Shown here one piece after another: positions 57,685 through 64,000 of a DNA stretch of 64,000 bases (its first letter is position 1; each line of letters opens with the position of its first letter). The DNA comes from Arthrobacter sp. ERGS1:01. Its GTDB lineage: Bacteria; Actinomycetota; Actinomycetes; Actinomycetales; Micrococcaceae. The DNA is taken from NCBI RefSeq assembly GCF_001281315.1, contig NZ_CP012477.1:62001-126000 (forward strand), read 5' to 3'. A program made the position numbers and the translations under genes. The notes under the pieces are model-generated. The model was not told the DNA's origin and made no database searches. It saw nothing but the letters and a program-made list of their open reading frames with translations.

Positions 57685-59252
57685 GCGTTGACGTTGCCAT
57701 CGTGGGCGCCGGCCCGGCAGGCCTGTCCGCGGCCGTCCATGCGGCGGATGCCGGCCTGTCCGTGGTGCTCGTGGACGCCGGCACCCAGCCCGGCGGCCAG
57801 TTTTGGCGCCACCCAGACGAGGCCTCCGTTGACGCGACAAATCAACGTGACGACGAGGCCGACGGGCATCACGATTGGAAGCGGTTTGCCGGCCTCCGGT
57901 CCCGCCTGTACGCCCACGAGGCTGCCGGGACGCTCCACTACTGGCGCAACTCCGCCGTCTGGCTCATTGAGTCCTCCCCGGGCGGGACCACCACGCTGCG
58001 CCTGGCACCCACCGTGGATCCGGCTCCCTCCGTTGACGGGCCGGATCACCCCCGCGACGGCGGTGTCCCTGACACCGTCACCGCCCGGCACGTGATTCTG
58101 TGCCCCGGCGGGTACGACCGCCAGCTGCCCGTCCCCGGCTGGGACCTGCCCGGCGTCATGGCCGCCGGGGGAGTCCAGGCGCTCCTGAAAGGCAACCGGA
58201 CCGCTGCCGGGCGCGTCGCCGTCGTCGCCGGCACCGGGCCGTTCCTGCTTCCCGTGGCCACGGGCCTGGCTACGGCGGGCGTGAAGGTGGCCGCCATCTG
58301 CGAAGCCAACAGCCCCACCGGCTGGTTGCGAAACCTGCGCGGGGCCGTCCGCGCCCCGGAAAAGATGCCCGAAGGCATCGAATATGCGGCGGCCCTGGCC
58401 CGGCACCGGATTCCGTACAAGGTGCGCACGGCCGTCACCGAAATCCACGGCACCGACCGCGTCGAGGCGGTCACGCTCTCCAAGCTGACCGCGGACGGCG
58501 CGGTTGTTGCCGGCACCGGGCGGCGCGTGGCGTGCGACGTCGTGGCCCTGGGCTGGGGTTTCACGGCGCAGCTGGAACTGGTGCTCGCCGCGGGGGCCGA
58601 GACCGCCGTGGACGTAGACGGCTCCCTGGTGGCAGTGGTCGATGAACGGCTCAAGAGCTCCGTTGCCGGCGTCAGCGTTGCCGGCGAGGCCACAGGTGTG
58701 GGTGGCGCGGCCATGGCCGTCGTCGAGGGCGAGCTGGCTGCCCTGTGCGTTGCGGCGGACAACGGCGGCCGGGCATCGGCCGGGGCCCCGGGCCTGGGCA
58801 CGCGCATCAGCCGGCTGCAGCGTGACCGTGCCCGGTTGCGGAAATTTGCCGTGGCCATGCACCGCGCCAACCCGGTCCCGGGCCACTGGCAATCCTGGCT
58901 CACCCCCGCCACCGTGGTGTGCCGCTGCGAGGAAGTCAGCTACGGGGCGCTGTGCACGGCCCACACCGAGCTGGGGGCCGAGGATGCCCGCAGCCTGAAG
59001 TCGTTTGCCCGCCCCGGCATGGGCTGGTGCCAGGGGCGCGTGTGCGGCTTCGCCACGGCGGAAATCGCGGCGGACTTCGCCTCCCGCCCGACGTCGGCGG
59101 ACGACTTGCGCGCCATGGCCAAACGCACCCTGGCCGCACCCGTGACCCTGGGCCGGCTTGCCGCCCTTGAATACTCCGACCCACCCGCAGACACCGCCCC
59201 ACCCGCAGACACCGACCCACCCGCAGACACCGACGAAGGACACCGCTCATGA
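57681..59252 (+). CDS. D-hydroxyproline dehydrogenase, NAD(P)/FAD alpha subunit with BFD-like Fe-S domain
   Basis: Protein of 523 aa. N-terminal FAD motif: DVAIVGAGPAGLSAAVHAADAGLSVVLVDAGTQPGGQFW; a second Rossmann region is RVAVVAGTGPFLLPVATGLATAGVKVAAICEA. The C-terminal BFD-like domain has four cysteines (VCRCEEVSYGALC ... GWCQGRVCG) for a [2Fe-2S] cluster. This is the LhpF/HcnB-type alpha subunit. The last 25 residues hold three near-perfect PPADT repeats absent from relatives, encoded by an 18-bp minisatellite. Start ATG 57681; the open frame upstream is out of the family. Confidence 0.9.
   Translation: MSVDVAIVGAGPAGLSAAVHAADAGLSVVLVDAGTQPGGQFWRHPDEASVDATNQRDDEADGHHDWKRFAGLRSRLYAHEAAGTLHYWRNSAVWLIESSPGGTTTLRLAPTVDPAPSVDGPDHPRDGGVPDTVTARHVILCPGGYDRQLPVPGWDLPGVMAAGGVQALLKGNRTAAGRVAVVAGTGPFLLPVATGLATAGVKVAAICEANSPTGWLRNLRGAVRAPEKMPEGIEYAAALARHRIPYKVRTAVTEIHGTDRVEAVTLSKLTADGAVVAGTGRRVACDVVALGWGFTAQLELVLAAGAETAVDVDGSLVAVVDERLKSSVAGVSVAGEATGVGGAAMAVVEGELAALCVAADNGGRASAGAPGLGTRISRLQRDRARLRKFAVAMHRANPVPGHWQSWLTPATVVCRCEEVSYGALCTAHTELGAEDARSLKSFARPGMGWCQGRVCGFATAEIAADFASRPTSADDLRAMAKRTLAAPVTLGRLAALEYSDPPADTAPPADTDPPADTDEGHRS
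59181..59234 (+). repeat. 18-bp minisatellite in the alpha-subunit gene
   Basis: Three tandem copies of an 18-bp unit (CCACCCGCAGACACCGAC; the first copy differs at one base), encoding Pro-Pro-Ala-Asp-Thr-Asp/Ala repeats at the protein's C-terminus. In frame, so copy number changes would alter only tail length. Confidence 0.9.
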
Positions 59253-60709
59253 CCAGCCCGGACCTTGGCGACACCACCCCCGCCGACCTCGAACACATCC
59301 TCGCCACTGCCAACACGGCTGCGAGCGAGTGGGCGCAGCGCCCGGCCGCGGACCATGCGGCCGCTCTGGTGGCCGTGGCCGACGCCCTCGACGCTGCCGG
59401 CGCCGAACTCATCACGGTGGCACAGGCGGAAACCAACCTGCCGGAAGCCCGGTTGACGGGCGAGCTCAAGCGCACCACGTTCCAGCTGCGTCTCTTTGCC
59501 GAAATGCTCGGCGACGGGGACTACCTGGATGCCCGGATCGATCACGCCGATCCCTCGTGGCCCATGGGTGCCCGGCCCGACATCCGCCGCGTCCTGGAGC
59601 CGTTGGGTCCGGTGCTGGTATTCGCCGCCAGCAACTTCCCGTTTGCCTTCAGCGTCATGGGCGGCGACACCTGTTCGGCGCTCGCCGCCGGGTGCTCGGT
59701 GGTCCTCAAAGCCCATCCCGGACACCCGCAGCTCTCCGCCGCCGTCGGCCGCATTTGTGCGGACGCCCTGGCCACGGCCGGCGCGCCCGCCGGGCTGCTG
59801 CAGCTGGTCTATGGCACGCAGGCAGGCCGGGACGCCCTGCTGGACCCGCGTGTCAAGGCCGCCGCGTTCACCGGCTCCATCCCGGGCGGCCGGGCGTTGT
59901 TTGACCTGGCCAATTCCCGCCCCGATCCCATCCCTTTTTACGGTGAGCTGGGCAGTGTGAACCCCGTGTTCGTCACGCGGGCCGCAGCCGCTGCCCGGGG
60001 AGCCGGGATTGTCCGGGAATTTGTGGCGTCCTACACGATGGGCGCCGGGCAGTTCTGCACCAAGCCGGGCATACTGCTGGTCCCGGCGGAGTCCTCCATG
60101 GTGGGCCTGCTGGCGGAGTCGGCGCGCCCCGCCCCGGCCAGGCTGCTCAATGACCGGATCCAGTCCGGATACACGGAGGCCCTGCAGCAACTGCGCGGGC
60201 ACGGCTCCGTCCAGGTACTTGGCGCCGGAGACGGTGCATTTGACGCCCCTCCCGCACCTTCGCTGAGCACCACCACGGCCGAGGCCATCCTGGCCGATCC
60301 TGAAGGGCTGATCACCGAGTGCTTCGGGCCGACGGCGCTCGTGGCAACGTATCGCGACGAAGCGGAAATGCTGGCCGTGGCACGGATGCTTGACGGCCAG
60401 CTGACGGCCACCATCCAGGGCGAGGATACCGATTCCGTGGCCCCCGAGCTGGTGCGGGTGCTGGCCCGGAAAGCCGGACGGGTGCTGTGGAACCAGTGGC
60501 CCACCGGCGTTTCGGTCACCTATGCCCAGCAGCACGGCGGCCCTTACCCGGCCACCACGGCGCCCACCTCAACGTCCGTTGGAACGGCCGGAATAAGCCG
60601 TTTCCTGCGCCCCGTGGCCTACCAGGGACTGCCGGCGCACCTGCTGCCGGGCGCGCTGCGCGACGAGAACCCGCTGGGCATCCCGCAGCGCGTGAACGGC
60701 GTGCTCTGA
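59249..60709 (+). CDS. Alpha-ketoglutarate semialdehyde (2,5-dioxopentanoate) dehydrogenase
   Basis: Aldehyde dehydrogenase of 486 aa. The general-base Glu233 is in FYGELGSVNPVFV and the catalytic Cys270 in MGAGQFCTKPG, both in the form used by the NADP-type KGSADH group. It oxidises the semialdehyde made by the DapA-like deaminase to 2-oxoglutarate, completing the pathway to the TCA cycle. It overlaps the upstream gene by 4 bp and is the last gene of the cluster. Confidence 0.92.
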   Translation: MTSPDLGDTTPADLEHILATANTAASEWAQRPAADHAAALVAVADALDAAGAELITVAQAETNLPEARLTGELKRTTFQLRLFAEMLGDGDYLDARIDHADPSWPMGARPDIRRVLEPLGPVLVFAASNFPFAFSVMGGDTCSALAAGCSVVLKAHPGHPQLSAAVGRICADALATAGAPAGLLQLVYGTQAGRDALLDPRVKAAAFTGSIPGGRALFDLANSRPDPIPFYGELGSVNPVFVTRAAAAARGAGIVREFVASYTMGAGQFCTKPGILLVPAESSMVGLLAESARPAPARLLNDRIQSGYTEALQQLRGHGSVQVLGAGDGAFDAPPAPSLSTTTAEAILADPEGLITECFGPTALVATYRDEAEMLAVARMLDGQLTATIQGEDTDSVAPELVRVLARKAGRVLWNQWPTGVSVTYAQQHGGPYPATTAPTSTSVGTAGISRFLRPVAYQGLPAHLLPGALRDENPLGIPQRVNGVL

Positions 60710-60713
60710 TTCA

Positions 60714-60945
60714 CCGGTGATCGGGCCTGTCGGTGATCGAGCCTGTCGAGATTGGTGGTTTCGACAAGCTCAACCACCGGTGATCGAGCCTGCCGGGATC
60801 CGTGGTTTCGACAAGCTCAACCCCCGGTGATCGAGCCTGTCGGGATCGGTGGTTTCGACAAGCTCAACCCCCGGTGATCGGGCCTGTCTGGATTGGTGGT
60901 TTCGACGAGCTCAACCCCCGGTGATCGAGCCTGTCGAGATCCGTG
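60714..60945. repeat. 47-bp tandem repeat array
   Basis: Units beginning CCGGTGATCG start at 60777, 60824, 60871 and 60918, exactly 47 bp apart, after two partial units at 60714 and 60731. Each unit contains GCCTGTCG and GGTTTCGACAAGCTCAACC halves that are partly self-complementary. Copies differ at a few positions. It fills the stretch between the aldehyde dehydrogenase and the hairpin at 60971; no gene is seen there. Confidence 0.92.
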
Positions 60946-60970
60946 GCCGCGCCCCGCTCCGCTTTTCGCA

Positions 60971-61022
60971 CCCGTTTCCGGTTGGTGCGCCCGGTACACG
61001 GGGCGCGCCAACCGAAAACGGG
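60971..61022. terminator. Hairpin between convergent ALDH and alarmone synthetase genes
   Basis: Arms of about 21-23 nt (CCCGTTTCCGGTTGG... and its near-complement at 61000-61022) pair with two G-T type mismatches around a 7-nt loop. Likely serves both converging transcripts. Confidence 0.6.
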
Positions 61023-61056
61023 CGCAGAAGTGCCGGTGCAACCACCCGGCGCGCTG

Positions 61057-62163
61057 CTAGAAGCCCGACGCCTTGCGGAAGCGCTGCATCTGCTGGTGCC
61101 GGCGCTGCAGGCTGTCGCGCCGGGGCGTCTGCTCGGCGGCGGCGTCCTCGGCGGTCAGGTCGATGTGGCTTTGGCCAAACTGCCACAGCAGCAGGTCATC
61201 GAGCAGCCGGTCGGGGCCGGGGGAGTACCTGTGGTCCAGGGCCTGGCGGACGTTGGAGATGATCTGGGGCTGCAGCAGGGCCGCCAGGTCGATCGTCTTG
61301 GTGAGCCCGTGCGCGGCCACGAGTTCGGCCGCCCAGCCCCAGTCGTCGTCGGCCTTCCTGTCGACGTGCGGCAGCAGGGTCTGCCAGACGGCCTTGATCC
61401 GGTTGGGGGTCAGCGACTCCCCGCCCTCGCCGTCGGCGTCCCAAAAACTCGTGACGGTTTCATACCTGTCGTGCAGTTCGGAGAATGCCTGCTCCACGGT
61501 CTCCAACATGGCCGCCGTGGCCGTGAACTGCCGGTCAAAGTAGGGGCTCCAGGCGCGCGGATCCTGGGCCTTGAAGCGGATGTCGTGCTCGATCTCGCTC
61601 CAGGCATGGGCAAAAATGGTGCGGATCTGGCATTCAAAAAAGTAGCTGCCGTTGGTCTTGGTGTCCGGATCCAGGATCTCCTGGTAGGCGCGGACAACTT
61701 CGTTTTGGATGCTGCGCAGGATCAGGTGCCGGCTGGAGTACCCGTAGGTTCCGGACTCGATGGAACCAATGTCCTTCTCCCTGTCGCCGCGGCAGTCAAA
61801 GATGTTCCGGCGCCGCTTGATCAGGTTCGCCGCCTGCGCATTCTCGCCCGGCAGCGTGGTGATGACGCGCACGCCCACCATGTCCGTGAGGTTGCGCAGC
61901 GGTTCCGGGAACTGCAGCGAAGGCGCGGCGTCGGGTTCCGGAACGGCCATCCGGGAGGCCTTTTCGCGGAACGACTCCACCGTCTTCGTGCGGCTCGTGA
62001 CGAACAACGGCTTGTCGTCCGCGTCGTCCATGACCGCGCGCACCAGCGATTCCATCTCCGCGGTGACGCGTTCCAGCTGCGGGCGAATACGCTCATACTC
62101 CGCAACGGAGGCGCTCACGGCAGGGCGTAGCGAATCGTCGAGGCGGTCCCAATGGCTGCTCAT
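61057..62163 (-). CDS. RelA/SpoT-domain GTP pyrophosphokinase family protein (small alarmone synthetase-like)
   Basis: Protein of 368 aa. The synthetase core spans residues ~45-190: KTVESFREKASR, NLTDMVGVRVITTLP, ESGTYGYSSRHLIL and FECQIRTIFAHAWSEIEHDI, which correspond to the substrate-binding and catalytic motifs of RelA_SpoT. There is no HD hydrolase domain and no TGS/ACT domain, so it is a synthetase-only protein; the C-terminal ~170 residues are helical and unassigned. Start ATG 62163 gives MSSHWDRLDDSLRPAVSASV; the longer frame starts in non-family sequence. Role in making (p)ppGpp is inferred. Confidence 0.85.
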   Translation of the reverse strand: MSSHWDRLDDSLRPAVSASVAEYERIRPQLERVTAEMESLVRAVMDDADDKPLFVTSRTKTVESFREKASRMAVPEPDAAPSLQFPEPLRNLTDMVGVRVITTLPGENAQAANLIKRRRNIFDCRGDREKDIGSIESGTYGYSSRHLILRSIQNEVVRAYQEILDPDTKTNGSYFFECQIRTIFAHAWSEIEHDIRFKAQDPRAWSPYFDRQFTATAAMLETVEQAFSELHDRYETVTSFWDADGEGGESLTPNRIKAVWQTLLPHVDRKADDDWGWAAELVAAHGLTKTIDLAALLQPQIISNVRQALDHRYSPGPDRLLDDLLLWQFGQSHIDLTAEDAAAEQTPRRDSLQRRHQQMQRFRKASGF

Positions 62164-62290
62164 ATATTCGAGCCTATGCGCCGCGCCCCCGCAAGGTCGA
62201 GCGGCACCGCCGCCGGGCGACGTAAAACTACGGCTTAAAAGCGGCTGTGGCGGAGCGAAGGAATCCCTCCACACCGCCACAGCACTGGTT

Positions 62291-64000
62291 CTAGCCTTGG
62301 TAGCGTCCGCGTGATGAACGACGACGGCGGCCCAGGGTCAGGGTGCCGACCCCCAGCAGGAGCATCCCACCAAGGACCAGGGCCGCGACGTTCGCGCCGG
62401 TGCTGGCCAGCCCGCCCTCCGCACCGGCGCTGGTCGATGCCGCGGCGGCGGGGCTGAGCGGGGTGTCGGAACTGCCGCCAGCCGATGGAACTGTCGACGG
62501 AGTTGCGGTCGCGACGGCCGATCCCGAGGGCGCGGCCGAGGTTGAGTCGGTGGCGGTAGCCGTTGCGGTGGGCCCCGCCGTCGGTTCATCCGTAGGATCC
62601 GCAGTCGCAGTCGCAGTCGCAGTCGCCGTCGCCGTTGCCGTCTCGGACGGTGAAGGTGACGGCGAGGCGCCGGGCGTGTCCAGATCGAGGACCGCGTACC
62701 CGGCGGACGTCTCCGTTCCGGCGGTGGCCCGGTACTCAACCGTGGTGGGCTGGTAGCCGGCCAGTTTCACGGGCGCCGAGTAGGGCAGCCATGCGCCGGA
62801 ACCCACCTTGTACTCGATCGCAGCCCCGGCCGCGGCGGCACCCGTGGCCGTCAGCGCCAGGGTTGGTTCGGCGTCGTACTTGCCGTCGCCGTTGGGGGCA
62901 ATATCCAGCGCACCGGACACTCCGAGGCTGGTGAGGGCAGTGTTGCGGACCTCGATCTCGTAGGCGGAAAGGTAGATGCCCATGGTGGCGGCCTGGATCT
63001 CGACCTTGACGTAGCGGGCCGTAGTGGGCGCAAAGGACACCACGTCGGTGCGCTTGCCGTCGGCCAGGCCCGTCTTGCCGGCCACCACCGTCCACGCGGC
63101 GCCGTCCGTCGAGGTCGAGACGGTGTAGTCCCTGGCGGATGCGGCCTCCCAGGCGATCGTGACCTCGTTGACGGTCTGGGCCTTGCCGAGGTCGCCGGCA
63201 ATCCAGCGGACGCCGTCGTAGTTTGCCGACCAGCGGGTGGCGAGGTTCCCGTCAAAGACCTGGCTGGCGGGCAGGCTCGGGGCCTCGACGCCGGAGGCCG
63301 TGGCGGCGGCGCCGAGGGCCACGTTCGTCACGCCCTGCACGCCGACGCTCCAGGCGCCAACATTGCCGGCGCTGCTGCCCGCCGCGCGGTTAGTGCTGCC
63401 GGCTGGTGCCAGCCCGGCCAGGCGCACGTAGCGGGCCATCGTGGTGGGGAATTGGACGGTGTCGGCGCCGGGCCCGGCCACCGTATGCGTGGCCGTGCGG
63501 TTCCAGAAGACGCCGTCGGAGGAGGTTTCCACGGTGAAGGAGGCCGGGGCGTTGGCGGCCCATTCGGCGCTCACGCCGCCCACCTTCTGTGCCGTGCCCA
63601 GGTCGATCGTGATGCCGGCAGGGTCCGCGCCGGCGGATTCCCAGCGGGTGTTCAGCACGCCGTCGGTCAGGTTCGACGCCGGGTGGCCGGCCGCGCTGGA
63701 GGACGCGGCCACGGCGGCACCGGCGGCAAGGTCGCCCGAGCCGGCAACCGCCGTCGTGCTCTTGACGGTGCCAAGGCCCGGGCCCATGCCCACCTTGTCG
63801 AGCGTGGTGTTAAACGTGGCAAACGGCACCGTCGGCGCCTTGGCGGTCCAGGTCTTTTGGGCCACGGAGGGGAAGGACCGCTCGATCAGGCCGTGGACGT
63901 CCTGCTGCGTGTACTTCAGGTCGACCTTGTCATTCCAGACGGCAAACATGGCGCCCATGACCTTGTCGGGGGCCACCGTCTGGTCGCCGGCCGTGTTGGG
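62291..64000 (-). CDS. Wall-anchored glycosidase, C-terminal part with two F5/8 type C domains (probably GH20; start outside window)
   Basis: At least 569 residues; the frame is open to the right edge. The first residues (PDKVMGAMFAVWNDKVDLKYTQQDVHGLIERSFPSVAQKTW) match the end of the catalytic barrel of GH20 beta-N-acetylhexosaminidases. Two discoidin (F5/8 C) domains follow (SAAGHPASNLTDGVLNTRWES and SLPASQVFDGNLATRWSANYDGVRWIAGDLG), then an Ig-like domain, a Pro/Ser/Thr/Ala stalk, and a cell-wall anchor: LASTG, hydrophobic helix (VAALVLGGMLLLGVGTLTL) and RRRRSSRGR tail. LAxTG is the class E sortase signal of high-GC Gram-positives. So the enzyme is displayed on the cell surface. Confidence 0.8.
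   Translation of the reverse strand, partial: PNTAGDQTVAPDKVMGAMFAVWNDKVDLKYTQQDVHGLIERSFPSVAQKTWTAKAPTVPFATFNTTLDKVGMGPGLGTVKSTTAVAGSGDLAAGAAVAASSSAAGHPASNLTDGVLNTRWESAGADPAGITIDLGTAQKVGGVSAEWAANAPASFTVETSSDGVFWNRTATHTVAGPGADTVQFPTTMARYVRLAGLAPAGSTNRAAGSSAGNVGAWSVGVQGVTNVALGAAATASGVEAPSLPASQVFDGNLATRWSANYDGVRWIAGDLGKAQTVNEVTIAWEAASARDYTVSTSTDGAAWTVVAGKTGLADGKRTDVVSFAPTTARYVKVEIQAATMGIYLSAYEIEVRNTALTSLGVSGALDIAPNGDGKYDAEPTLALTATGAAAAGAAIEYKVGSGAWLPYSAPVKLAGYQPTTVEYRATAGTETSAGYAVLDLDTPGASPSPSPSETATATATATATATADPTDEPTAGPTATATATDSTSAAPSGSAVATATPSTVPSAGGSSDTPLSPAAAASTSAGAEGGLASTGANVAALVLGGMLLLGVGTLTLGRRRRSSRGRYQG
62597..62644 (-). repeat. Thr-Ala codon repeat in the stalk of the wall-anchored protein
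   Basis: A hexanucleotide-type repeat on the minus strand (GCGACT and variants, about eight copies) encodes Thr-Ala-Thr-Ala... in the Pro/Ser/Thr-rich stalk just before the wall anchor. Simple repeats here let stalk length vary. Confidence 0.7.

Noticed and set aside
60714..60945. CRISPR array
   Set aside because: The 47-bp units are contiguous without unique spacers, and no cas genes are present.
20..64000. tRNA, rRNA, insertion sequence or prophage genes
   Set aside because: No cloverleaf-like sequences, transposases, integrases or terminal repeats were recognised.

Overview
The window is high-GC DNA from an actinobacterium, most likely an Arthrobacter-like member of the Micrococcaceae. 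This rests on the GC-rich codon usage, frequent GTG/TTG starts, tightly overlapping (ATGA) genes, the putrescine oxidase and DUF5997/LysR-type neighbours, and a sortase-type LAxTG cell-wall anchor. No rRNA, tRNA, insertion sequence or CRISPR array was seen.

Layout. (1) 1-3.0 kb: lutABC lactate oxidation operon, cut by the left edge. (2) 3.0-7.5 kb: small metabolic and regulatory genes, namely a DinB-like protein, a MarR/MFS exporter pair around a perfect palindrome, and a phytanoyl-CoA dioxygenase with a divergent AraC regulator. (3) 7.5-36.6 kb: one nearly continuous flagellar island. The leftward arm is flgN-flgK-flgL-fliW. The rightward arm is fliA(sigD), fliC, fliD, fliS, a fliT-like gene, flgB, flgC, fliE, fliF, fliG, fliH, fliI, fliJ, fliK, flgD, flgE, flbD, motA, motB, a patatin-like gene, fliM, fliN, fliO, fliP, fliQ, fliR, flhB, flhA, a degenerate flhF-like gene and csrA. 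(4) 36.6-40.0 kb: a second DinB-like gene, a Stealth phosphotransferase, a DoxX-like membrane protein and a TetR regulator. (5) 40.2-44.1 kb: putrescine/monoamine oxidase, a tandem universal stress protein and an APC permease. (6) 44.2-48.4 kb: DUF5997, an HTH-less LysR-effector protein, a MarR regulator and an MMPL exporter. (7) 48.4-60.7 kb: a complete hydroxyproline/prolyl-peptide catabolic cluster. (8) 60.7-64 kb: 47-bp tandem repeats, a RelA/SpoT-type alarmone synthetase and the C-terminal part of a wall-anchored, probably GH20, glycosidase.

How the genes work together. Five flagellar transcription units carry the same sigma-28-type promoter, TWAC-N15-GCCGAYAG, always with exactly 15 bp between the boxes; the matching sigma factor is encoded in the island. 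The flagellin leader has two hairpins that each expose GGA in the loop, the second holding the Shine-Dalgarno. With fliW at one end of the island and csrA at the other, this predicts FliW-CsrA control of flagellin translation. No che genes, fliL, flgM, flgF or flgG were seen in the window. FliM lacks the usual CheY-binding N-terminal peptide.

In the hydroxyproline cluster, prolyl peptidases release Pro/Hyp. A 4-hydroxyproline 2-epimerase makes the D-epimer, a three-subunit D-hydroxyproline dehydrogenase oxidises it, a DapA-like deaminase yields alpha-ketoglutarate semialdehyde, and an aldehyde dehydrogenase gives 2-oxoglutarate. A GntR/FCD regulator sits inside the cluster, and a short palindrome ATGT-N-AYAT occurs upstream of four of its transcription units.
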